Of a DNA stretch of 64,000 bases, positions 7,914 through 16,200 are shown one piece after another. Numbering within the stretch: position 1 is the stretch's first letter; each line of letters opens with the position of its first letter. The translations under genes and the position numbers were made by a program. The stretch lies in contig NC_014151.1 of NCBI RefSeq assembly GCF_000092865.1, positions 4,059,180 through 4,123,179 of the forward strand. Direction: 5' to 3'. The notes under the pieces were generated by a model. That model had not been told where the DNA came from. It was given only the letters and a program-made list of their open reading frames with translations, and searched no databases. This DNA is from Cellulomonas flavigena DSM 20109 (GTDB lineage Bacteria > Actinomycetota > Actinomycetes > Actinomycetales > Cellulomonadaceae).

Positions 7914-9344
7914 TCACATGCGGTGGGCCATGGGCAGCAGGAACATCCACACGTTGATCGCGCCGAGGAGCGCGATGATCGCGACGTACGGGGTGAGGGT
8001 CGCGCGCCGGCGCTCGGCGGTGCGGTAGCGGCGGTGGGCGATGCGCTTGGCGGTGTAGATCGACCCGGCGATGCCCAGGGCGAGCAGCGCGAACTGCAGC
8101 ACCTGGATCGTCCCGGTGCCGACCAGGGCGGGGTCGCCGCTGACGCCCGCACCGAAGACGTTCGCCACGGTGTAGTAGACCGAGCCGCCCTCGGCGAGCA
8201 GGTGGAACAGGTTGTGCGCCAGGTGCCCGGCGACGTCGAGCGGGATGAGCGCGTACCCGAACCGCGTGAAGTTGAGCTTGGTGTCCTCGAGGTTGCGTCC
8301 GGCGGCGACGCGGGAGGCGACGGCCAGCAGCGCGACGGGCACCGACACGGCGACGACGAACGCGACCGTGAAGATCACCGGGTAGCTGGTGATGCCGGTG
8401 GTGGCCTCGATCCAGGCGAGGACGTCGGTCCAGACCTCGAGCATGGTGATGTTCTGGATCAGGACGATGCCCATGATCGCCATGGCGAGCATCGACTGCT
8501 CGATCTTGGGCTTGGTGATGAACCACAGCTCGGAGGTGGGCTTGCGCAGGCGGATCTGGATCGCGTCGTTGGGGCAGGACTTGACGCAGTTGGCGCACAG
8601 GTTGCAGTTGGCGCTGTCCTCCATCGTCCGGGGGAACGTGAAGAGCGGGCAACCGGCGACCTTGTCGTTGCCGTTGTAGCAGACGGCCTTGGACTTGCAG
8701 GTCTTGCAGATGGCGCTGTCGGCGCGCAGCTCGACCATCCCGACCCGGGCGTAGTTGCCGGCGAGCCCGCCGAGGAAGCACAGGTAGCGGCAGAACGTGC
8801 GCCGCTGGAACAGCGCCCCCGACGCGATGACCGCGGTCGTGAGCAGGAGCAGGAGGATCCCGGAGCCCCACGGGGACTCCACGACGCCCCACACGTGGTC
8901 CGCCCACGTGATGAGGAGGAACGACGCGTCGATGATCCAGATGCCGTAGTTCTTCAGGAAGTTCGGCACCGGGCGGTTGACCCCGACGAGCTTCTGCACC
9001 GCGTCGGACAACGCCCCGAACGGGCAGACCGCGCACCAGAACCTGCCGAGCAGCACGAAGACGATGGGGATGACCGGCCACCACAGCACCCACATCAGCG
9101 CGGTGCCGGCGTTGTCGTGGGCGCGGTCCGGCCCGGCGAGCAGCTGGTACGCCACGAGCCCGAAGACCGCCGCGATCGGGATCTGGAAGATCTTCGGGTA
9201 CCAGCCGGAGCGCAGCGACCGGGCGACCCACGGGATCGTCATGAGGTTGCGGCCCACCGGCGGTGGGGTCAGGTCCGGGCCCGGGTTGACGTCGGGATCC
9301 ACCGGTTCGGCGGCAGGCGGCGGGGTGAGCGTCGGGGTTGTCAT
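7914..9344 (-). CDS. NapH/NosR/CcoG-like membrane polyferredoxin
   Basis: 476 residues. A Pro-rich N-terminus is followed by several membrane helices with two CxxxCP-type motifs: FWCAVCPFG at about residue 103 and RTFCRYLCFLGG at about 188. A soluble part then carries CKTCKSKAVCYNG and a ferredoxin-like CNLCANCVKSCP, enough for about two [4Fe-4S] clusters. Further helices follow, including a His-containing stretch (DVAGHLAHNLFHLL) that could bind heme. This layout is that of NapH/NosR-type quinol- or NADPH-linked membrane iron-sulfur proteins. Here it stands with an FprA reductase instead of a nitrate or N2O reductase, so its electron partner is probably new. ATG at 9344 with AGGAA upstream. 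Confidence 0.85.
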   Translation of the reverse strand: MTTPTLTPPPAAEPVDPDVNPGPDLTPPPVGRNLMTIPWVARSLRSGWYPKIFQIPIAAVFGLVAYQLLAGPDRAHDNAGTALMWVLWWPVIPIVFVLLGRFWCAVCPFGALSDAVQKLVGVNRPVPNFLKNYGIWIIDASFLLITWADHVWGVVESPWGSGILLLLLTTAVIASGALFQRRTFCRYLCFLGGLAGNYARVGMVELRADSAICKTCKSKAVCYNGNDKVAGCPLFTFPRTMEDSANCNLCANCVKSCPNDAIQIRLRKPTSELWFITKPKIEQSMLAMAIMGIVLIQNITMLEVWTDVLAWIEATTGITSYPVIFTVAFVVAVSVPVALLAVASRVAAGRNLEDTKLNFTRFGYALIPLDVAGHLAHNLFHLLAEGGSVYYTVANVFGAGVSGDPALVGTGTIQVLQFALLALGIAGSIYTAKRIAHRRYRTAERRRATLTPYVAIIALLGAINVWMFLLPMAHRM

Positions 9345-9370
9345 GGCGGGTTCCTGGGGTTCGGGGGCGG

Positions 9371-9934
9371 TCAGGCCGGGAAGGGGGTGGCGCCCGCGCG
9401 GGGCCGGTGACGAGGACGTGCACGGTCGCGGCGGCGCAGGACGGCCGCGGCGACGAGCACCGCGCTGTTGACACCCGCGAACGTGGACAGGGCCGCGGCC
9501 AGCGGGCGGGGAGCGGAAGCCGTGCCCTCGTCGGCGTGGCCCCCGTCGCCGTGCTCCCCAGTTGTCGAGTCGTGCTCTGCTCCCACGCCGCCGGTGTCCC
9601 GGGGCGCCGTGTCTTCGGAGCCGGTGCCGGCGTCGTGCCCCTCGTCGTGCGTCGAGTCCTCGCCGGCGCCGGAGTGATCCATGCCTTCCATCGGAGCCAT
9701 GCCCTCCATGTCCTGGATCGGTGCCGTCTGTTCCAGCGCAGGCCCGTCGCCTTGCTGGTCCGTGTCCGTGCCGGCGTCCGCCGGGGCAGGGTCGTGCTCT
9801 GTGGTGTCGTGGTCGGTCGTGTCCTGTTGTACGACGGCGGCAGACTCAGGCGCTGCCATGGCGGAAGTCGTCACGCCGAGCAGCGGAACGGCGAGAGCGA
9901 CGGCCACCGGCAGCCGAACGAGAGCGGGATGCAT
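9371..9934 (-). CDS. Secreted His/Asp/Met-rich protein with C-terminal membrane anchor
   Basis: 187 residues with an N-terminal signal peptide (cleavage near AMA-AP at about residue 28), a long acidic middle rich in His, Asp, Glu and Met (for example EGMAPMEGMDHS), and a C-terminal hydrophobic segment (AALSTFAGVNSAVLVAAAVL) with a basic tail. The Met and His clusters look like copper or other metal-buffering sequences. It is the first gene of the operon with the polyferredoxin (27-base gap) and fprA. No named domain is recognised. Its role may be to supply or shield metal outside the cell; this is inference from composition only. Confidence 0.6.
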   Translation of the reverse strand: MHPALVRLPVAVALAVPLLGVTTSAMAAPESAAVVQQDTTDHDTTEHDPAPADAGTDTDQQGDGPALEQTAPIQDMEGMAPMEGMDHSGAGEDSTHDEGHDAGTGSEDTAPRDTGGVGAEHDSTTGEHGDGGHADEGTASAPRPLAAALSTFAGVNSAVLVAAAVLRRRDRARPRHRPRAGATPFPA

Positions 9935-10013
9935 GAGAGCTCCTCACGAAGGTTTCTGCCTGGACTGTCGTCTCGTACCGGCGCCCGCACATGGGACCTG
10001 TAGGTCCCCGAAA

Positions 10014-10035
10014 GCAACGTCCATCAAAACTTCAT
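10014..10035 (-). promoter_or_regulatory. 11-bp repeats (ATGAAG / ATGGAC) before the polyferredoxin operon
   Basis: Read on the minus strand, ATGAAG (10035-10030) and ATGGAC (10024-10019) are 11 bases apart, about 85-100 bases upstream of the His/Met-rich gene that heads the operon. A CTACAG hexamer about 20 bases downstream could be a -10 box. Same orientation as the operon. Proposed response-regulator operator. Confidence 0.38.
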
Positions 10036-10149
10036 CGAGGCTGCGACCGACCGAGTGCTGAGCCCGCGGACGCGGGTCGAGGCATGTGGCACTGACGACG
10101 CCCCCCGACAGGAAGGGGTCCGTCGAGCGACCAGTGCGCTGGCATGTGC

Positions 10150-11304
10150 TCAGCCGTGGTCGTCGTCGCCGTGTGCGTCGGAGTGGCCGCTGCCCTCCGA
10201 CCCGGTGGAGTAGTCCGGGATCGTGAGGGCGGGGGCGGCCTTCGGGCGCGCGCCCGTGCGTGGCGTGAAGGAGATCCCGTTGGGGAGGTCACCGACCGGG
10301 ATCGTGGCTGCGACTGTGTTCGTGGCGAGGTCCAGCACAGAGACGGTGCCGTCGTAGAGGTTGGTCACCCACGCGACCTCCCCGGAGGGGTCGACGACCA
10401 CGCCGTGCGGGCCCGATCCGGTCGTGATGGTCGCCCGGACATCCATCGTGGCGACGTCGATGATCGTCACGGTGTCACCGGGTGCATCTGCGGTGCCCTG
10501 GTCGGCGGACAGCAGGCTGGTCCCGTCCGGGGTCAGGTACAGCTGCACCGGCGGGGACGGCACCTCCACCGTCGCGACGACCGCCTGCGCTGTCAGGTCG
10601 ACCTTCGCGACTGTGCTGGTCCCGGCCAGGCTCACGTACGCGGTGCGGGCGTCGTCCGACACGGCGACCTGGACCGGCGACTCACCGACCGGAATGGTCG
10701 CGATGCGCGTGAGGGTTGCGGGGTCGACCACGTCGATGGTGCCGGCACTCGTGCCGGCGACCACCAGGACAGCGCCGTCGCCGCTGGGACGCTGGCCGTG
10801 CGGACCTGCACTGAGGTCGAGGGTGCCGGTCGGGGCGAGGGTGGCGGCGTCGTAGCGGTCGAGGGAGTCCTCACCGGAGTTCGTCACGAATACCGCCGAC
10901 CCGTCGGGCGTCAGCACCACGTGTGCGGGGCTGCTGCCGGTGGCCGCGGTCCCGCGCAGCTCGTACGTCTCCGCGTCGAGAGCGACGAGGGCCTGGTTGA
11001 GGCCACTGACCGCCCAGACGGTGCCCCCGTCCGGACTGGTCTGCACGTTGTGCGGACTGGGAATCCCCGTCACCTCGGTCAGCACCTGGCCGCTGGCAGC
11101 GTCGATCGCGATCAACGTCCCATCGCCCTCATTGGCCACCCACACCGTGCCAGTCACCCCAGTGGTCGCCGGCGTCTTGGTTGCAGACGTGGTGGCGACG
11201 GTGTCCGCGGCTGGGGGCTCTGCGTCGGAGCCGCATGCGGCGAGAAGCAGGGTGCTCGCGGCGGCGATGGTGAAGAGGATCGGGCGACGGGTCGGGGTCC
11301 ACAT
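10150..11304 (-). CDS. YVTN-type beta-propeller lipoprotein
   Basis: 384 residues with a lipoprotein signal (LLLAACGS, lipid-bearing Cys at about 25). The rest is a seven-bladed propeller of roughly 40-residue repeats; each has a VWVAN/VFVTNSGE/AYVSLAG type strand and a phrase such as 'TNTVAATIPVGD'. Such YVTN proteins sit on the outer face of the membrane. The C-terminus ends in a His/Asp tail (SGHSDAHGDDDHG), again suggesting metal binding in this island. Some family members resemble the heme d1 domain of cytochrome cd1, but no heme-binding Cys pair is visible here. Single gene on the minus strand. Confidence 0.8.
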   Translation of the reverse strand: MWTPTRRPILFTIAAASTLLLAACGSDAEPPAADTVATTSATKTPATTGVTGTVWVANEGDGTLIAIDAASGQVLTEVTGIPSPHNVQTSPDGGTVWAVSGLNQALVALDAETYELRGTAATGSSPAHVVLTPDGSAVFVTNSGEDSLDRYDAATLAPTGTLDLSAGPHGQRPSGDGAVLVVAGTSAGTIDVVDPATLTRIATIPVGESPVQVAVSDDARTAYVSLAGTSTVAKVDLTAQAVVATVEVPSPPVQLYLTPDGTSLLSADQGTADAPGDTVTIIDVATMDVRATITTGSGPHGVVVDPSGEVAWVTNLYDGTVSVLDLATNTVAATIPVGDLPNGISFTPRTGARPKAAPALTIPDYSTGSEGSGHSDAHGDDDHG

Positions 11305-11412
11305 GGGCAGGCTCCTGGGCGCTCAGGGGGAGGTCTCGCCCCTAACAGTGCGGCGCGAGCCCCGCACCTCGGCTGGCCATCCCATGAAGATCCTGTTGAC
11401 CTTCTATCCGAC

Positions 11413-11545
11413 TCACCGAGATGCGCAGGTCCAGCTCAGGCGTGTCCCCCGTATCCGTGACCGAGTGATGCGCGCGGCCAGGACGACCGCTGCGCAGTAG
11501 GTGATGGCGCGCTTGTCGTAGCGGGTCGCGATAACGCGCCACTTC
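11413..11545 (-). pseudogene. IS5-family transposase, C-terminal remnant
   Basis: The minus strand reads WRVIATRYDKRAITYCAAVV and a little more before a stop at 11413. 'RxxATRYDK' followed by a small hydrophobic helix is the usual C-terminal end of IS5-type transposases (partner of the E...R motif of the DDE domain). Nothing upstream continues in this frame; it joins an unrelated integrase remnant at about 11548. A truncated copy. Confidence 0.6.
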
Positions 11546-11548
11546 ATC

Positions 11549-11923
11549 ACAAATGCATGTCGCATACTGACCGGGATAGATGGCCGGGTCGCTGGTGGCG
11601 ATAAGCCGCCTGAGCCGAATCCGATCGGTGACTACAATGCCCCGAAACCCGTGCGAATTGCGCTCGAAGTCACTGAGGCGACGATCACCCTCCGCGGCCG
11701 CAGGTCCCGTGAGAGCCGAGTGCTCACGTTGATCGGCCATCGCAAGCAGCCGTTCGCCCCGTAGCAGCGCCTCTTCGGCCTCGACCTCTGCTCGGAAGCC
11801 AGACTCCGAGGTGCCGGCGTACCCCTCGAATATCGCGACAGCGGGATGCCGATACCCGATTGCACCTGCAATCGCGCCCCCCGGTCGCGCACGCGCCATC
11901 GCCCGGTTGTGACCACGGCCCAC
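11549..11923 (-). pseudogene. Tyrosine recombinase (transposon integrase), truncated C-terminal remnant
   Basis: The frame reads GGAIAGAIGYRHPAVAIFEG and continues YAGTSESGFRAEVEAE, then a helical tail with RIRLRRLIATSDPAIYPGQY. This matches my recollection of the C-terminus of actinobacterial Tn554-like integrases, where the Tyr of 'FEGYAGTS' is the catalytic residue. The N-terminal catalytic core is missing, and the segment just upstream (VTTGRWR) continues only in another frame. The gene is cut off by the IS481 element seven bases further on, so it was already decaying or was interrupted by that insertion. Confidence 0.55.
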
Positions 11924-11926
11924 GAC

Positions 11927-12934
11927 CTAGATGTTCTGGCTCATGACGTTGGTGACGCCCGCGCGCAGGCGTGAGGCCGGGGGTCGGTCGCCGACGGCGG
12001 TGTGAGCGCGATGGTAGTTGTAGTGGACGTTCCAGATCTTGATCGCAGCGGCGCGTTCAGCCTCGCAGGTCCAGATCCGGGCGTAGAGCAGCTCCTCGGC
12101 CAGGATCCGGTTGTAGCGCTCGACCTTGCCGTTGTGCCGCGGCGTGTGCGGGCGGATGCGCTGGTGCCGGGAGGCGACCGCGACCACGGTGCGGGTGAAC
12201 GCGGTCGCCTTGTAGTTCGCGCCGTTGTCCGTCACGACGCGGACGATCCGACCGATGCCGTGGGCGGCGAAGAACGCCCTGGCGCGGTGGAAGAACCCGA
12301 TCGTGGTGGCGGCCTTCTCGTCGGGCAGGTGCTCGGTGTAGGCCAGCCGGGAGTACCCGTCGATCGCGGAGTGCAGGTAGACGTAGCCCGCCCGAGCGCC
12401 GGAGGTCTTGGCGCGCTGCGCGGCCTTGTCCTGCGTGGATCCGCGCCCGTGGGCGCGCCACCCGCCGCCGTCGGGGATCCGGCCGACCTTCTTCACGTCC
12501 AGGTGGACCATGTGCCCGGGGTAGCGGGCGATGATCCGCCCGGTGCTGCGGTTGGTGGACCCGTCGGGGTCGATGTCCCGGCGCCGGTTGATCCCGAGCC
12601 GGACCAGCCACCGCGAGATCGTCGCAAGCGAGACGCGGTGGCCGGTGCGGGTCAGCTCGAGGTGGATCTGACGGGCGGTCCACTTGTGCTCCCGCCGCAG
12701 ACGTTCGATCTGCTCGACCACGTCCGCCGGCAGCTGCGTGGGGCTGGCGTGCGGGGCGCTGGAACGGTCCAGCAGCCCGACCTCGCCGAGCTGCTCGTAG
12801 CGGGCCTTCCACTTGCTCAGGCACTGCCTGGAGATCCCGGCCTCGGCTGCGACGTGCGCGATCGGACGGGACTGACAGCGCTGGACCAGGCGAAGACGGC
12901 CAGCAGGGGTCAACGGGGCGTTAGCGTGGGGCAT
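11927..12934 (-). CDS. IS481-family transposase
   Basis: About 335 residues from the ATG at 12934 (a longer open frame to 12982 starts near the element edge). The N-terminus carries a helix-turn-helix (HVAAEAGISRQCLSKWKARY), then a second one (VSLATISRWLVRLG). The DDE catalytic residues are visible: D in HLDVKKVGRI, D in RVVTDNGANYK and E in HNGKVERYNR. The stop codon TAG is not part of the element: the last codon is ATC and the TAG comes from the CTAG target site at 11927-11930. Frame complete, so probably functional. Confidence 0.9.
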   Translation of the reverse strand: MPHANAPLTPAGRLRLVQRCQSRPIAHVAAEAGISRQCLSKWKARYEQLGEVGLLDRSSAPHASPTQLPADVVEQIERLRREHKWTARQIHLELTRTGHRVSLATISRWLVRLGINRRRDIDPDGSTNRSTGRIIARYPGHMVHLDVKKVGRIPDGGGWRAHGRGSTQDKAAQRAKTSGARAGYVYLHSAIDGYSRLAYTEHLPDEKAATTIGFFHRARAFFAAHGIGRIVRVVTDNGANYKATAFTRTVVAVASRHQRIRPHTPRHNGKVERYNRILAEELLYARIWTCEAERAAAIKIWNVHYNYHRAHTAVGDRPPASRLRAGVTNVMSQNI

Positions 12935-13051
12935 CGAGGGGTAGGTCTCTCTCGGCGCGGATGTGTTGGTCGCACTTCCCATCCTGCCGCCGGCGGGCCT
13001 ACCCCTCGCTCACACCCCGCGCGGTGTCACCAACCTCATGAGACGCAACAT
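11931..13051 (-). mobile_element. IS481-family insertion sequence
   Basis: The 1121-bp element has terminal inverted repeats: left end ATGTTCTGGCTCATGACG from 11931 and, reading inward from 13051, ATGTTGCGTCTCATGAGG; both continue GTTGGTGAC. CTAG flanks both sides (11927-11930 and 13052-13055), as expected for IS481-type elements, which target CTAG. The transposase gene fills the element. Intact frame and both ends suggest a recent, possibly active copy. Confidence 0.85.
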
Positions 13052-13056
13052 CTAGC

Positions 13057-13213
13057 AGTGGGATCGCGGATTCACCTCTCGCAACTCGATGGCTCAGAGC
13101 AGGTCACCCGCGCTAGTTGCCGTCCTCGATATCAGCGGCGCGCTCATACCACAGACTCTGTGCAGTCTCGCGAGCCGTCTGTGCAGCTTGTCGGCTCGGT
13201 CGACAGACCTGGC
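13057..13213. other. Spacer between the IS481 element and dnaB
   Basis: About 155 bases. A minus-strand open stretch (AAQTARETAQSLWYERAADI, then stop) may be the tail of another lost gene, but I cannot assign it. No clear terminator for dnaB was found here. Confidence 0.3.
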
Positions 13214-16200
13214 CTACATCTGCATGTCGACAAATCGTGAGTAGTGCCCCTGGAACGCCACGGTGATCGTGTCGGTGGGACCGTTACGGTGCTTCGCCAC
13301 GATCAGGTCGGCCTCACCGGCTCGCGGCGACTCCTTCTCGTACGCGTCCTCACGGTGCAGCAGGATCACCATGTCGGCGTCCTGCTCGATGCTGTTGTGG
13401 ACGGCGATGCCGTTGGCGATGAAGTTGTGGGTGCCGACCACGGTCGCGTCGTACACCGCCTGCTCACCCAGTGGCTCGATCGCCACGACCTCGTCCCACA
13501 GCAGGTCGTTGACCGCGTCCACGTCGAGATCTGCGCGGTCGAGTACGTCGACCACCTGCGCCAGAGGGGTCCGGCCGTCACCGAGGGTTCGGGTGGCCGC
13601 GGCCGTCAACACCGTGCGTACGTCGTCCCACAGGCGGACGGGCTCTGCGGCGGTCTCGAGGTCCCGCGTCCGGACCCGCGCCAGCAGCTCGTCGGCCGCG
13701 TGCGCGTGCCGTCCGTCGATGCCGATCTCCTGCAGGAGGCGCCGGAGGTCGTCCTTCTCCACGACGTCGAGCCGCGGACCCTGAGCAGAGATGCGCAGCC
13801 GCGTCGAGATGCCGAACCGCAGCAGCAGCCGGCTCACCCCCTCGAGGACGCGGCGGTCGTCGGCGTGCAGGCTCACGCGGCCGGTGGTACCGCCGAGGAC
13901 CACGGCCCCGTTGGCGGTCAGCAGTGTCCTCAAGAACAGGGCGATCTGCGGCTTGGGCAGGTGGAACACCGACGCCGGCAGCCGCTCCCCCAGCTCGCCC
14001 CACACCTCGTCGTCCCACGCGGCTGCGCCAGGCGCGGTCCGGCCCGCGATCATGCGCGCGAGCATCGTGACGTCGCGGTCGGACCAGTCGGCCGTCATCT
14101 CCGGCCCAGGCACGTGCCGCGGCACCCCGACGCGCGACCCGACCTCCAGCTCCCCCAACGGCGTCCACCCCTCGTACCTCAGGAACGGGTGGTTGGCGGT
14201 CGCTGTCACCTCCTTGCCCGACGCGAGCCGCAACCGGTACACCGGCTTCACGCCCGTCGGGAAGACGTGCGTCAGGTGCCGCCGCACGTACTGCAGGCGG
14301 TCGTCGAGCGCCCAGATCGGCACGTCCTTGTGGCCGAGCGCGTACATCTCCCCCAGCGTCGTCTCAGCCCCGGTGTCAGCGCGGAGCACGCGGGTGTCCT
14401 CAGTCAGGCAGCCCGACTCACGCAGGTCGCTCATCGCCGGCCGCTTGTCCGTGCGCTGCTCCGGCCCACGGTTCAGCTGCGAGATCGCGATGACCGGCAC
14501 CTCGAGCTCCTTGGCGAGCAGCTTGAGCGCACGCGAGAACTCCGAGACCTCCTGCTGGCGGGACTCGACCCGCTTGCCCGACGTCATGAGCTGGAGGTAG
14601 TCGATGACGACGAGCTTGAGGTCGTGCCTCTGCTTGAGGCGCCGGCACTTGGCACGGATCTCCATGAGCGACATGTTCGGCGAGTCGTCGATGAACAGCG
14701 GCGCCTCGCTGATGCGGCCCATCGTGGCGGCGACCTTGGCCCAGTCGTCCTCGCCCATCGCACCGGTGCGCAGCTTCTGCAGGTGCACGCGCGCCTCGGC
14801 GGAGAGCAGGCGCATGACGATCTCGTTGCGGCTCATCTCGAGGGAGAACACCACGGCCGCCATGTTGTGCTTGATGGCGGAGGACCTGACGATGTCGATG
14901 CCGACAGTGGAGTTGTGCGTCGGGATCATCGCCTCGCCGGCAAGGTACAGGTGCGACTGGTGCGAGATCTCCACGCACCGGACCGGCACCGACTCGATCG
15001 GCTCGACCGACACCACATAGCGCTGGTGCAGCCGCGGCGTCGAGCGACGGCGGCGCTCCTTGTGGACGAGCTTCTTGCGCTCGAGCGCGAACACGTCGTC
15101 GTCCGTCGTGAACGTGATCGTGAAGCAGGTCGGCGACGCGGCGGAACGGCCGCGGGCGTTCCTCTCCGACCAACCGGTGCGGTAACCCAGCGAGTGCACG
15201 AGCTCCCGCACGTCCCGCGCCAGACGCTCGTGCGTCACGGCGAACTGCACCGACCCCGTGGGGTTCACCGTCCCGTCCGTGTCGAGCAGACCGGCGAGCA
15301 GCTCGCGCCGCTGCGCCTCACCGGCACGCAGGTAGTCCGCGGGGATGTGCAGTTCGGCACCGAGACCGAGCGTCGCGAGCGACGACGTCAGCACATCCGC
15401 GTCGTACCCCCGCCCCTCGATCCGCATCGCGATCTCGGGGTCGGCGCTCGTGAAGCGCGCCGCGGCGGACTGCCCGTCGCCCAGCCACACACCTAGCAGG
15501 TACGGGTCCACCAGCAGCTCGCGCTCCGGCAGGGACAGCGGCGCGGTGGTCGCGACCGAGTGGTTGACGCGCGCGTCGGCCGTCGCGCACCGCACCGTCG
15601 CGGCGAGCTCCTCCGTGGTGCGCACCGACGCGTCGGCGCCGACCCGCCGCTCGGCACGCGTGCGCGTGGCCCACTGGTGCTGCGCGTCGGCGACGATCGT
15701 GGACCCGTCGTCGAACGTCACGCGGTAGCAGGGCCGGTCCGTCATGACGTCGGTCGCGGCGACGACGCGGGTAATCGTCCCGTCGTCGGCGATCAGCTGG
15801 TCGCCGACCTGGACCTCGCCCATCGTCGTCCAGCCGGTGGGCGTGGGCAGCGGCGTGTCGAGCGCGAGGGCCTTCCCGATGGCCGGCCGCGCGGCGATGA
15901 CGATCATCTGCCCCGGGTGCAGCCCGTTGGTGAGCCGGTCGAGGTCCGAGAACCCCGTGGGCACACCGATCATGCCCTCGCCGCGGTGGCCGGCGGCCTC
16001 GATCTCGTCGACCGTCCCGCCGATGACCTCGGACAGCGGCAGGTAGTCCTCGGACGCGCGGCGCTCGGTGACGGCGTAGACCTCGGCCTGCGCGTTGTTG
16101 ACGAGCTCGTCGACGTCGCCGCCGTCGGTGGCGTAGCCGAGCTGGACGATGCGCGTGCCGGCCTCGACGAGCTTGCGCAGGATGGAGCGCTCGCGCACGA

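Noticed and set aside
10150..11304. Cytochrome cd1 nitrite reductase
   Set aside because: The YVTN propeller resembles the d1 domain, but there is no CxxCH heme c motif and the protein is a lipoprotein.
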